A DNA stretch of 64,000 nt from VXNE01 sp965200505 (GTDB lineage: Bacteria; Pseudomonadota; Gammaproteobacteria; Pseudomonadales; Azotimanducaceae): assembly GCA_965200505.1 (NCBI GenBank), contig OZ241343.1, positions 434,001-498,000 of the forward strand. The letters run 5' to 3'. Both the position numbers and the translations under genes were made by a program. This document shows, one piece after another, positions 8,816 to 17,599 of the stretch (the first letter of the stretch is position 1; every line of letters begins with the position of its first letter). The notes beneath the pieces were generated by a model. It had not been told where the DNA came from. It made no database searches and saw only the letters and a list, made by a program, of their open reading frames with translations.

Positions 8816-9601
8816 TCAATCTCCGTTTGTGGGCAGCGCCGGGCAGTTGTCTTGGGTTTCGTAATGCGTAATACGATGGTAAACGTCAAAGCCAGCGCCA
8901 AGGCCAACACGCCCCCCTTGCAGCGTTCCTTGGAATTGGTATCTCGCAAGATTGTGCAGACCAGTTACTGATTCGGCATCGAGGCGGTGGCGGGTTAAAG
9001 TTGGCCATTGGGGGTCGATGAACGAGCCCCAAGCCATACTACCCGCAAAGCGACAGTAGCTGTTTCCTTCCCAGACGTCAAAACCTACATATCGGCCATC
9101 CGCGTTTGGATAGTCAGCTCTAACGTAATCTAGGCACTCGGCGCGTCCCGCGTCAAAAAAGTGCCAATTGCCAGCGTCCCTCAAGCGTTCAGACTCTGCA
9201 TAGTCAAACGCCATCCCGTGCCTGTCGTACTCAGTTAAATCGCCACGGTGTGCTTCCGTTACGGCGGCACAAACATACCCGTCGTTTGGCGGCGCTTCGC
9301 TTCCGCATGGAGTAGGGGTCAAGGTGTAATAACCCCTGCCATAGTGAACCACAACTTGACTGTTTCCGTTCAAGTCAGCGCTTGAAGCCTGAACGATTGA
9401 CAGTGCTTGCGTAACGTCCAAGGAACCGTAGGGGCGCCCGCGTTTCGCCAAGTGCGGCGTAACGCGGTAGTAATGGCCTTGGGCCTCGCTATAGCGGAAA
9501 GGAAACTCAATGTACCCGCACAGTCTATCGGGAACATCCTGCCCGTGCGCCATCGTGGAAGTGAAGATGGCGGCCAGTGCGAGCGTGGCGATGCAGTTCA
9601 T
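8816..9601 (-). CDS. Hypothetical secreted protein
   Basis: 261-residue protein with a clear signal peptide (MNCIATLALAAIFTSTMAHG, cleavage expected after AHG). The mature part has paired cysteines (LCGYIEF, TPCGSE, YVCAAV, AECLDY, SYCRFAG, DNCPAL), suggesting disulfides in the periplasm or outside. No family is recognised. Base composition is visibly less GC-rich than its neighbours, which hints at recent acquisition. It is on the opposite strand to the nitroreductase. Confidence 0.7.
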   Translation of the reverse strand: MNCIATLALAAIFTSTMAHGQDVPDRLCGYIEFPFRYSEAQGHYYRVTPHLAKRGRPYGSLDVTQALSIVQASSADLNGNSQVVVHYGRGYYTLTPTPCGSEAPPNDGYVCAAVTEAHRGDLTEYDRHGMAFDYAESERLRDAGNWHFFDAGRAECLDYVRADYPNADGRYVGFDVWEGNSYCRFAGSMAWGSFIDPQWPTLTRHRLDAESVTGLHNLARYQFQGTLQGGRVGLGAGFDVYHRITHYETQDNCPALPTNGD

Positions 9602-9794
9602 GGTGTCCGTTCCCGAAAGCGGAAAGCGCCGATGCTACTACAGCCGGCGCAGGGGTTCCCCGTGGCCGCACTCGCTTACCGCACTCGCCCTTGGGCCCAC
9701 CGTTATCACTGCAAGAACCGTTGATGCGCCGCCCTTTGGCCGACTTGCACTGTGGCGAAGGCGCATACGGTAGGCTCATTCCTAGCCGCCCTTA

Positions 9795-9809
9795 GCCGCC
9801 TTAGGCGGC
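9795..9809 (-). terminator. Short GC hairpin after the TPR lipoprotein gene
   Basis: GCCGCC TTA GGCGGC forms a six-pair stem 20 bases past the stop of the gene at 9829. There is no clear T tract, so it is a weak terminator candidate. Confidence 0.25.
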
Positions 9810-9828
9810 GGACACCACTCGACGGCGG

Positions 9829-10989
9829 CTAGAGCAGCCGCTCGCCCACCCGCGCTACCGCGCCGCTGCCCTTGCGCGCTTTCGCGTAGCGTTCCGCCAG
9901 GGCACGGCTCGCCTGCGCCGCCTCCGCTTCGCCCAGCATCTCGTGGGCGCGGCTCTTCAGGCGGTGGAAGCGGTGGTCGTCGTCCTTCAACTCCAACGCT
10001 CGATCCAGCAAGCCGACGCTCTCGCCATAGCTCAGCCGGCTGAAGGCGACCTGCGCCAGCGCGAAGTGGTAGTACGGGTTGCGTTTGCGGTAGCTCTGCA
10101 CACGCTGCGCGAAGCGTTCCGCCAAGTCTTCCCGGCCCAAGCCCTCGTAAGCCACCGCCAGCCCGCCCATCGCCGGGCGGTTGAAGCGTTGGATGCGAAG
10201 CGCTTGGCCATGCGCGGACACGGCGTGGCGATACAGGCCGTGCTTGGAGTGGAACGCGCCGAGGTTCACCCACAGGTTGGCGTTGCGCGGGTCTGTTTCG
10301 ATGGCCTTCCTCAAGTAGGCGAAGGCATCGCGCCGGTCGCCATCGCGCCACCGCTCCACCGATAGGTTGTTGTAGTAGAGGGCCCGCGCATGGGCGTCTG
10401 AGACCACGCGCTTCGGGTAGTCCGTCGTGTCGATGGCGTTGAAGTCGATGGTGACATCGCCGCGCGAGAGGCCACGCACCTCGCCATTGGCCACCAACAC
10501 GTTGATGTGGGTGTTGCGTAGCAGCAGCCCCAAATCCGCATCGAAGCGGGGCGGCACATTGACGATCTGAAAGCGCGCGTCCAACCCCGCGAGCCGCGCC
10601 AACGCCACGAACATGTTGGTGTAGGAAAGGCAGTTGCCGGCCTTGGCGGCAAACGTATCGGCGGCGTTTTGCGTGAGGTCTGGCCGATAGCCGTGGGCAA
10701 AGTAGCCTTCGTCCACCAGCTTGCCCAAGAGCCGCGCCAAGCGGGCGACGGAGGTTTTGCCGGCTAGCACGTGCCCGGCCACGAACTCGCGCATCTCGGC
10801 GCTCGGGTCGATAACGGCAGCGTCCGCGACGTCGCTCGGCACCGGCGCGCCGAACACCGCCTCGCCAGACAGCAAGTGCTCGACGGGCACGGCCTCCCCC
10901 AGGGCATCGACATGCAATACTTGGCAACCGGCGACGAGCGCCGCGGCGAACACGATGGACGCGATGCGAAACGGCATGGGCCACGCCAT
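9829..10989 (-). CDS. Transglutaminase-like/TPR lipoprotein
   Basis: Probable lipoprotein of about 386 residues. The leader MAWPMPFRIASIVFAAALVAGC ends in a lipobox (VAGC). The first half is transglutaminase-like, with KAGNCLSYTNMFVALARLAG holding the candidate catalytic Cys and RNTHINVLV a candidate His. The second half is TPR-like helical repeats (LYYNNLSVERWRDGDRRDAF, NLWVNLGAFHSKHGLYRHAV, LAVAYEGLGREDLAERF). The start at 10989 overlaps a CATG shared with a divergent reading frame; ATG 10977 is an alternative. The longer frame to 11097 would bury the lipoprotein signal. A role in envelope peptide or peptidoglycan processing is inferred. Confidence 0.82.
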   Translation of the reverse strand: MAWPMPFRIASIVFAAALVAGCQVLHVDALGEAVPVEHLLSGEAVFGAPVPSDVADAAVIDPSAEMREFVAGHVLAGKTSVARLARLLGKLVDEGYFAHGYRPDLTQNAADTFAAKAGNCLSYTNMFVALARLAGLDARFQIVNVPPRFDADLGLLLRNTHINVLVANGEVRGLSRGDVTIDFNAIDTTDYPKRVVSDAHARALYYNNLSVERWRDGDRRDAFAYLRKAIETDPRNANLWVNLGAFHSKHGLYRHAVSAHGQALRIQRFNRPAMGGLAVAYEGLGREDLAERFAQRVQSYRKRNPYYHFALAQVAFSRLSYGESVGLLDRALELKDDDHRFHRLKSRAHEMLGEAEAAQASRALAERYAKARKGSGAVARVGERLL

Positions 10990-11044
10990 GCTAACGCCGG
11001 GATTCAAGGCGAACAATGCGCGCCGCCGAGTGCGGCCGCGCCTC

Positions 11045-11710
11045 ATGCGCACCGCCGGCATCGCCTTGGCGCTCGGCGTCGGCGGCTGCGCCGCCACGCC
11101 ATCCCCCCAAGGCGCCTACCCGTTCGACGGCGGCGAGTTCCTGGCGCCGCCGACGCAATGGCCGGCTTGGGCGGACATGCTGGTGCGCCACGCGGACCAA
11201 GACGCGGCGGTGCGCGCTTGCCTCGAAGAGCAGGCGGCCTGCTCGCGGCGCATGCGCTCCCTCCACGTCATCGTCCGCGAAGGCGCCAAGCTGCCGCCGG
11301 CCAAGCAGATCCAGCTGGTGAACCGCTTCATCAACAAGCGCGGCTACGAACGCGACCGGCGCCGCACCCTCGAACTGGCCGAAGGCAAGGTGGTGCGCCG
11401 CTCGCATTGGGCCACGCTCAAGGAGTTCTTGGAGCAGGGGGGAGACTGTGAGGACTTCGCCACCGCCAAGTACTTCATCCTGCGCCGCCTGGGGCTTCCC
11501 GCGGCGGCGTTGCGCGTGGTGGTGGCGTATGACCGCCGCTACCGGGAACACCACGCGCTGGTCGCCGTGCGCCAAGACGACGGCACCGCCTGGGTGCTGG
11601 AAACGGACAACTTCGTCCACAAGGGACGCAAACCCATCGACTTGCGCTACGTCTATGCCGTGAACGAGACGGGGGTTTGGGACCACGGCGTGCTGGCCCG
11701 CCGGCGCTGA
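11045..11710 (+). CDS. Transglutaminase-like cysteine peptidase (BTLCP, LapG-like) lipoprotein
   Basis: 221-residue protein related to bacterial transglutaminase-like cysteine peptidases such as LapG, which cleaves surface adhesins in the periplasm. The catalytic Cys lies in GGDCEDFATAKYFILRRLG, the His in EHHALVAVR and the Asp in WVLETDNF. The leader MRTAGIALALGVGGC carries a lipobox. A longer start at ATG 10988 would add an Arg-rich extension overlapping the divergent gene's start. No LapD-like partner is visible here, so adhesin control is only a family-based guess. Confidence 0.85.
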   Translation: MRTAGIALALGVGGCAATPSPQGAYPFDGGEFLAPPTQWPAWADMLVRHADQDAAVRACLEEQAACSRRMRSLHVIVREGAKLPPAKQIQLVNRFINKRGYERDRRRTLELAEGKVVRRSHWATLKEFLEQGGDCEDFATAKYFILRRLGLPAAALRVVVAYDRRYREHHALVAVRQDDGTAWVLETDNFVHKGRKPIDLRYVYAVNETGVWDHGVLARRR

Positions 11711-11722
11711 CGTCGCCAACCG

Positions 11723-12160
11723 CTACGGCTCGCCGCGGATGTAGTTCTCCAATTGGCCGATGGTCTCCGCCTGCTCGGCGATCACTTCGGTGAACAGGTC
11801 CCGGAGCGAGAGCATCCCCACCACCACGCCCTCATCTTCCACGACCAAATGGCGGATGTGGTGCTGGCGCATCTTGCCGATGCAGCCATCCACGCGATCC
11901 CGCGGCGTCACCCGGATGACTTCGCGGGTCATGATCTCCGACACCTTGGTCTGCTTGGAGGACTTGTCCTTCAAGATCACTTTGCGGGCGTAGTCCCGCT
12001 CCGAGATGATGCCCACGAGCTTGTCGTCCTGCAGCACGGGCAACGCGCCGATGTGCCGCTCCGCCATCATCTCGATGGCCTCGTAAACGCTGGCGATGGG
12101 CACGATCGAGTGAACTTGGCCGTTGCCCTTGTGCCGCAAGACGTCGCTAACCGTTTTCAT
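11723..12160 (-). CDS. CBS-domain protein
   Basis: 145-residue protein made of two CBS motifs (a Bateman module), which bind adenosyl compounds and regulate partners. First repeat: VYEAIEMMAERHIGALPVLQDDKLVGIISERDYARKV. Second repeat: DRVDGCIGKMRQHHIRHLVVEDEGVVVGMLSLRDLF. ATG 12160 is preceded by GAGGAG at eight bases, so the extra 20 residues upstream are not used. It is convergent with the LapG-like gene, 12 bases apart. Confidence 0.92.
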   Translation of the reverse strand: MKTVSDVLRHKGNGQVHSIVPIASVYEAIEMMAERHIGALPVLQDDKLVGIISERDYARKVILKDKSSKQTKVSEIMTREVIRVTPRDRVDGCIGKMRQHHIRHLVVEDEGVVVGMLSLRDLFTEVIAEQAETIGQLENYIRGEP

Positions 12161-12295
12161 CGTGCGTCTCCTCAGCGCAGCCGAGCCTCGATTGTGCTGC
12201 GATGCCGCGGCAAACGGCAAGGGGGGTCAGGCGCCTCATCCCGGCGCCGCCCACCACACGCCCGTACCGCACAAGGCCGGCGATAACATACGGCG

Positions 12296-13459
12296 ATGGG
12301 AGGAGTGAAGTTGCAGACTGATCCGTTCGTCGCCAAGACCGAAGCGCTGGCACCGCTGATCGCCGCCCATGCCGACCAAGCGGAGCGCGACCGCCGCCTG
12401 CCGGCGCCCGTGGCGCAAGCCTTTGCCCAAGCGGGGCTGTACCGGGTGGCGGCGCCGACGGCCTACCACGGCGCCGAAGCGCCGCCGCCCACGCAGATGC
12501 GCGTGATTGAAGCCGCGTCGCGCATCGACGGCAGCGCCGGCTGGAACTTGATGATTGGCATCGAGACGTTCGGCTTGCTGGCGCCCGGCCTCGCCACATG
12601 CCCAGAACTCGTCGCAGACCCGATGGCGATCGTCGCCAGTTCCACCGCCGCCGTGGGCCGCGCCGAGCGCGTCGATGGCGGTTGGCGCGTCAACGGCCAA
12701 TGGCAATTCGTGAGCGGCATCCACAACGCCAATGTGTTCGGCGCGACGGTGCGCCTCTACGATGGCAGCGAGCCGGTGGACGAGGTGAATCGCTATGCCA
12801 TGCTGCCGGTGGGGGACTACGAGATCGTGGACACTTGGCATGTGAGCGGCCTGCGCGGCTCCGGTTCCCACGATGTGCGCATCGAGGACGCCTTGGTGCC
12901 GGATGAGCGCATCGTCCCGACGTTGGGCGGTACACCCGGCGATTCACCGCTGTCGCACATTCCCCTCGGCACCCGGCTGGCCTACAACAAGGTGGCGGTG
13001 GCCTTGGGCATCGCCCGCGCCGGCATCGACGCCTTCATCGACCTCGCCAGCGCCAAGACCGGCCGCTTCTCGAACCACCAAGTGCGCGAGCGGCCATTCG
13101 CGCAACGCGCCGTGGCGAGGGCGGAAGCGCGGCTGCGCGGCGTGCGCGCCTCGGTATTCGAGCTGTTGGAGAGCCATTGGGCCCGCATCGTCGCCGGCGA
13201 GGCCCTCACGGCGCGAGACCGGGCGCTGTTCCAGATCGTCTGCTCCGATGCCGCACTCGGCGCCGCCGACGCCGTGGACACCGTGGCGGAAGCCGCCGGC
13301 ACCACTGCCAACCAAGAAGGCCATCCGCTGGAACGCATCTGCCGGGACGTGCGGGTGATCCGCCAGCATTTCACGGTGGCGCCGCACCACATCGAGGATG
13401 GCGGCCGCGTGTTGTTGGGGTTGCCGGCGCAAGGTTTGATGTTGGCCGGCCTCGGCTGA
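12296..13459 (+). CDS. Acyl-CoA dehydrogenase-family flavoprotein
   Basis: 387-residue protein of the acyl-CoA dehydrogenase fold, closest in look to the HpaB-C / group D flavin monooxygenases. Conserved pieces include GLYRVAAPTAYHG, GWRVNGQWQFVSGIHNANVF, WHVSGLRGSGSHDVRIED and the C-terminal RDVRVIRQHFTVAPHHIEDGGRVLLG. ATG 12296 lacks a binding site. GGGAGGAG at 12298-12305 is well placed for TTG 12311, which would start the protein at MQTDPF. Whether it dehydrogenates acyl-CoA or hydroxylates with a reductase partner is not decidable from the sequence. Confidence 0.85.
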   Translation: MGGVKLQTDPFVAKTEALAPLIAAHADQAERDRRLPAPVAQAFAQAGLYRVAAPTAYHGAEAPPPTQMRVIEAASRIDGSAGWNLMIGIETFGLLAPGLATCPELVADPMAIVASSTAAVGRAERVDGGWRVNGQWQFVSGIHNANVFGATVRLYDGSEPVDEVNRYAMLPVGDYEIVDTWHVSGLRGSGSHDVRIEDALVPDERIVPTLGGTPGDSPLSHIPLGTRLAYNKVAVALGIARAGIDAFIDLASAKTGRFSNHQVRERPFAQRAVARAEARLRGVRASVFELLESHWARIVAGEALTARDRALFQIVCSDAALGAADAVDTVAEAAGTTANQEGHPLERICRDVRVIRQHFTVAPHHIEDGGRVLLGLPAQGLMLAGLG

Positions 13460-13516
13460 CTTCGCATCGCAGCCCACTGGCGGCCCCGCGACCAGCGCCC
13501 GCGGTGCCCGCTGGAG

Positions 13517-14245
13517 TCAGCGCACCACCTGCATCGCCCCGGGCCCGCGTCCCGGCGCCGCGTTCACGGCGCGGTCGAACCATTCGTCGGCCGGCACGTC
13601 GTTGTAGGCGCGCAGCGTCGCCTTGATGCGCGCGAGGGCGCCAGCGGGATAGCCGGCCATCTCCTCCGCCAAGCGCCGCGCCGCGGGAACGACCTCCGCA
13701 TCCGCAACGCACTCATGGGCGATGCCCACGGCCAACAGCTCCTTGCCGGGAAATCGCCGCCCCACGAGCGTGAGCCGCGCCGCCAAGGCTTCGCCATGAC
13801 GCAGCCGCAGCCAAGCCATGTTGTATGGGGCGGCAAGGCCCTGGCGTACCTCGCCAACCTGCAAGAACGCCCCTTCCCCCACCACCAGCAGATCGGCGGC
13901 CAACGCCAACGCCGCGCCACCGTTGATGCCAAAGCGCTCCAAGGCACCGACGATGGGTTTCCCGCACTGATAGAGCGCACGGTGGACATCACGCCACATC
14001 CCGCTGAAACGGGGCATCCAGTCCGGCGGTGGGTCCGCATTGAAATCCTTGAGGTCCAGCCCCGAACAGAACGCCCCGCCCACCCCGCGCAAGAGGATGA
14101 CACGCACCTCGTCGTCTCCGCCGAGTTGCCTGAGCCCATCCGCCAGGCCCTCGGCCAGTTCCCCATTGATGGCGTTGCGCCGCTCCGGGCGGTTCATCAC
14201 CAACTCGGCCCAACCGTCTTGGGCGACTATCTCGACCGCGCCCAC
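13517..14245 (-). CDS. Enoyl-CoA hydratase/isomerase
   Basis: 242-residue crotonase-fold protein acting on acyl-CoA. The oxyanion-hole segments are GGAFCSGLDLKDF and FGINGGAALALAADLLVV, and the core begins with VMNRPERRNAINGEL. The start is GTG 14245 with AAGGAG five bases upstream. It is convergent with the acyl-CoA dehydrogenase-like gene. Most residues of the hydratase signature are kept, but the exact reaction is unknown. Confidence 0.88.
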   Translation of the reverse strand: MGAVEIVAQDGWAELVMNRPERRNAINGELAEGLADGLRQLGGDDEVRVILLRGVGGAFCSGLDLKDFNADPPPDWMPRFSGMWRDVHRALYQCGKPIVGALERFGINGGAALALAADLLVVGEGAFLQVGEVRQGLAAPYNMAWLRLRHGEALAARLTLVGRRFPGKELLAVGIAHECVADAEVVPAARRLAEEMAGYPAGALARIKATLRAYNDVPADEWFDRAVNAAPGRGPGAMQVVR

Positions 14246-14294
14246 GGCTTCTCCTTACTGTGTTCCAAGACGATCATGAGGTCTCACTACCGCG

Positions 14295-15770
14295 TCAGGA
14301 TGCGTGGTCCGGCAATAACTCGCCCACAGCCCTACTGAGAAGCTGGGCGCTTTCGCCGCTTCTGTCCCATTGACCGCGCCGCCTAACTTCCCTCTCCGCC
14401 CGCCTTGCGGCCTCAACCACGGCCCTGTGAACGGAATTGGTCCTGCTGTAACGCGGCACTGGAATCTTGCGCCACGGATTCTTGTCGAAGTGGTTCATAG
14501 ACGTTTTACTCGCACGATAGGCACCTTGCATGCACGGCGCATTGATGACACCCACGAGATATAGCGCTTCGGTCTCGCTCCTAGCGATCATCCAATAGAG
14601 AGAGCCACTGGCGATCAGCGTCTCTGCGCATCGGGACGCCCTTAGCTCAGACCGCCCCGATTCATTGTAAACGACTTTGGTAAGGCGCTTCCCAGCGCTG
14701 GGGTCGCCGAATACCGCCAGTTGGCCCGTCAAACTGCCCTTCCAGTCCAAGTTGTGAAGCAGGGTCTCTCCGGCCTTCGCGCTTCGTCTTTCCTGATAGA
14801 TCGTATCAGCTTTTCTCCAATAAGCCCTTGTCTTAGGTAGCTCTTTACGGAACCTCGGATCATCGACATCTGATGGCAATGCGACCCCGCCTTGAGGCAA
14901 GGTCACCAAAGGTGCGATGAGATGGGCATCGGGTTGGACTTCAAAGGGCCTCAGCACTTGCGGCCTGGCCATGCGGAGCAGGGCCCCGTTTTCAACCGTC
15001 GCCTGCAGAGACAAGTCGGCCCATGGTGCCTTAGTGGATCTCTTGGTAGTGATGGCGACGAATCGCTCATCCGGTAAGCGTCTGATGCCATTGTCGAGGA
15101 CATAGGTCAGCCCATGGGGCTTGGCCAAAACGCCCAAGTCCCACTCGTCTTCGTACTCTGAGGGTCGTTGAGGGTACACCTTCCTTGTGGTGACGATCGG
15201 GTCTTCAATCGACCCGCGCCAGAATCCGACGTCAGAGGCAGCCAAACCCGTCTCCGTCTGCTCACAACTCTGTTCATCGTCCAACCGTTGAGCGAATACC
15301 ACACAACAGCCGCTTGGCGCGTGGTCAAACGGCGGCGGGTCAAGATCGTCTAGACTCCATGCCCGCTCGAGCTTCACATGACAACCTCCAAATGTGTTTG
15401 GTCCATGCCAACGTCCGGTCCGCCATGGTTTCCATGTCTGACTGATGAGTGCGCCGCCCGGCAGCACAAGGCCAATCTTGCCACCAGGGGCCAAATAGAG
15501 GTCGGCGGTCCGGGCTGAAAACACTGCGGCTAAATCCCCTTTGCTCGAAGCTCCCCGGCGTTGCAGGGACCTATTGAGCAGTCCATAGTCCTTCCGCAAG
15601 GCTGCGACTCGATCCTTCCGAAATCCGTCCGGTGTGTCATTGGACATAAGCCAAGGCGGATTGCCTACGATCCGCCCCGCCTTGTGCCGGGCAAGCCGAA
15701 TCGGCGCGGCCAGATTTCGTAGGTGCCACTTCCAAACATGGTCGGACTCCTCCTGTATGATTTTCCTCAA
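14295..15770 (-). CDS. Restriction-methyltransferase, C-terminal part (out of frame with N-part)
   Basis: 491-residue open frame holding the second half of an N6-adenine methyltransferase/restriction enzyme. GRIVGNPPWLMS is motif IV (NPPW), and the rest resembles a target-recognition region. The frame has only a TTG at 15770 as a start, four bases inside the stop of the N-terminal frame. The same frame continues upstream without a stop back to the C run: directly after it reads EIRDRQDQADLSDTHAVLRK. This means the piece is normally fused to the 15767-17305 frame. As written it lacks motif I and should be inactive alone. Confidence 0.8.
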   Translation of the reverse strand: MRKIIQEESDHVWKWHLRNLAAPIRLARHKAGRIVGNPPWLMSNDTPDGFRKDRVAALRKDYGLLNRSLQRRGASSKGDLAAVFSARTADLYLAPGGKIGLVLPGGALISQTWKPWRTGRWHGPNTFGGCHVKLERAWSLDDLDPPPFDHAPSGCCVVFAQRLDDEQSCEQTETGLAASDVGFWRGSIEDPIVTTRKVYPQRPSEYEDEWDLGVLAKPHGLTYVLDNGIRRLPDERFVAITTKRSTKAPWADLSLQATVENGALLRMARPQVLRPFEVQPDAHLIAPLVTLPQGGVALPSDVDDPRFRKELPKTRAYWRKADTIYQERRSAKAGETLLHNLDWKGSLTGQLAVFGDPSAGKRLTKVVYNESGRSELRASRCAETLIASGSLYWMIARSETEALYLVGVINAPCMQGAYRASKTSMNHFDKNPWRKIPVPRYSRTNSVHRAVVEAARRAEREVRRRGQWDRSGESAQLLSRAVGELLPDHAS

Positions 15771-17305
15771 AACGGCATGCGTGTCGCTGAGGTCTGCCTG
15801 ATCCTGTCGATCACGAATTTCGGGGGGGGGGGGGGGGGTTGCGATTCGTCCGCCGTCGAAATCGCGTCGTCAACCAAGCGGCCGATGAGCCTGTCAGCAT
15901 CGGGATGGAGAGCCAGCCGGATCGGTAGCTCGAGTCGCGTGCCGCGGGCAGATCTCGTCAAGATGGCGCGGCTGCCAAGGTCATCCTTCATCGTCGATTG
16001 CATGGCGTCGCCGAGGAAAACTTGCAGCTCTCTCGCGTCGTCATCCATCGACGCCGGGGGTAGGGCCATTTCGAGCGTCGCTTCCGCCATTTCCACTGCA
16101 ATTGGGTGAACATCGATGCCCACGACTGAGCGGGCAATGATCGTTCGTGCCCGAGGCAGTTTTCGCGGGTGTCGTTCACGGATGTGCTTCAATAGGCGTT
16201 GGGCGGCGTGAAAGAGGAAGGCTCCCGATCCGCATGCGGGGTCCAGAACCGTCAAACCGTCAGTGGCTCTGCCGTCGCCATTGGATCGACGCTTCGAGGC
16301 AACTACCGCGTCCAGCCAAGTTTCATCAAGGGTCTCTTCGACCACTTTGCTGGCAAGCCAATCGGGCGTGTAATACTCCCCGAACTCCTTGCGTTCGTCT
16401 TCTTGTATGAGTTTGTGATAAGCCTCTTTGAGACGATCTCTAGTCTGGCCCCGCCACTCGTACTCATCGAGTTTCCTGGCGATCGCTTCAACCAACTCTC
16501 TCCCTTCGGCGCACTCGGCCAACCAAGCGGTGAAGCCATCGGAAATGGCGTCGACGATCACTTTCGGACGCCGTGCGTCATCATGTCGTAAGAGGGTCTT
16601 CAAGACGCGGGCCGCGACAACCAGCACGGAGTGGCGGACAAACAGACTGGCTTGACCGACAGGTTCCTCGTCGGGAGGCACAATCCCTGCACCACGGAGG
16701 CACTCCTTCCAAAGTGCCTTCTTCGTCTGGACGCTTGCATCGGCCTCTCGTTGCTTATATAGATGGTCCAAGGATTGGGCGAACCCGCCGAGCAACTCGC
16801 CAACTAGGTTCTCGGGGGCTGCCAGCTTCCACTGCCGTTTCGGCTCGCACACATGCCCTTCAAGGAAATCCGCCAAGTCTTCGGCAGAGGCTGTGCGCGT
16901 TCCCGCCCGCACGATTGACCGCATCCCACCTTTCGGGCCGATTTCGTAGCCCCACCACCTCACCCCATCGGTTAGGAACGCTCGGGGCTCGCCATCGCCC
17001 GCCAAGAAATCGCCCAACCACTGATCCCGCGCGTCTCTCAAGTATCGTTCGACTTGTTCCTTCTGCGTTTCCTCGCTACCAGAACCTGGCCGTCTTGGCC
17101 CGACTTGCCCCCTTGCCTTCGTCTCGATGAGAACGCGCCGCTCCTCCGAAGCCATGTCAACCGGCCCCGACTCCAGTGGGTATTCCAAGTGGAAGTAACC
17201 TGCGCCGACGCTCTTGAGCGCATCGTGGAGAGCGTCTCGCACATCGGCCTCGCCCCTAGCGTGAGCTAGGGCCTTGAAGGGCTCACTGAGAGATAGCTTT
17301 GGCAT
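15767..17305 (-). CDS. Restriction-methyltransferase, N-terminal part (type IIG-like), frame interrupted at C17
   Basis: About 512 residues from ATG 17305 (TTG 17353 is a longer option). The N-domain has a PD-(D/E)xK nuclease pattern: D50 and E61-T-K63 within GPVDMASEERRVLIETKARG. KEFGEYYTPDWLASKVV and the AdoMet motif I LDPACGSGAFLF (about residues 352-361) mark an N6-adenine methyltransferase. After a proline run encoded by 17 C the frame ends in KFVIDRIRQTSATRMPF and a stop. With 15 or 18 C the frame joins the next one to give about 1000 residues, the expected size of a single-chain restriction-modification enzyme. It lies last in a minus-strand defence operon. Confidence 0.82.
   Translation of the reverse strand: MPKLSLSEPFKALAHARGEADVRDALHDALKSVGAGYFHLEYPLESGPVDMASEERRVLIETKARGQVGPRRPGSGSEETQKEQVERYLRDARDQWLGDFLAGDGEPRAFLTDGVRWWGYEIGPKGGMRSIVRAGTRTASAEDLADFLEGHVCEPKRQWKLAAPENLVGELLGGFAQSLDHLYKQREADASVQTKKALWKECLRGAGIVPPDEEPVGQASLFVRHSVLVVAARVLKTLLRHDDARRPKVIVDAISDGFTAWLAECAEGRELVEAIARKLDEYEWRGQTRDRLKEAYHKLIQEDERKEFGEYYTPDWLASKVVEETLDETWLDAVVASKRRSNGDGRATDGLTVLDPACGSGAFLFHAAQRLLKHIRERHPRKLPRARTIIARSVVGIDVHPIAVEMAEATLEMALPPASMDDDARELQVFLGDAMQSTMKDDLGSRAILTRSARGTRLELPIRLALHPDADRLIGRLVDDAISTADESQPPPPPPKFVIDRIRQTSATRMPF
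15822..15838 (+). repeat. Homopolymer of 17 G (17 C in the coding sense)
   Basis: Uninterrupted G17 inside the restriction-methyltransferase, between the motif I and motif IV regions. Runs of this length slip during replication and are typical switch points of phase-variable genes. It is also a place where sequencing or assembly errors are likely. Confidence 0.95.
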
Positions 17306-17334
17306 TGCAGGCGGAGTCTGAACGATGGCGAGTT

Positions 17335-17581
17335 CTACCAAAGTGACTCGCAATCACCTTGCTGTGCCGCTCCCGACCACGATGTCCGGCTGGCATCAAG
17401 CACGGTCTCTGCTGTGACGACCACCAAATATACACTGTTTCGCCGGCTTGCCACGCTAGACACGTTGGCGAGCGCTCGAACCCCAGGGGCGTTTTCCGCA
17501 GTCGCCTCGGCCGATCCGGCGAACGCCTCTCGCAACGACGTGGCGACCATCACTGTAAAGCGCCATCTTTCCCGTCCGCAT
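17335..17581 (-). pseudogene. Possible broken small ORF in the defence operon
   Basis: ATG 17581 has a strong site (AGGAGG seven bases upstream) and starts MRTGKMALYSDGRHVVARG, but this frame stops at 17456. Another frame from GTG 17553 reads VATSLREAFAGSAEATAEN and continues to 17335, into the start of the methyltransferase gene. A single-base shift near 17550 would join the two into one protein of about 80 residues. No family is recognised. It may be a real small gene with a frameshift or simply non-coding. Confidence 0.35.
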
Positions 17582-17599
17582 TCCAGTGCCTCCTGCGAT

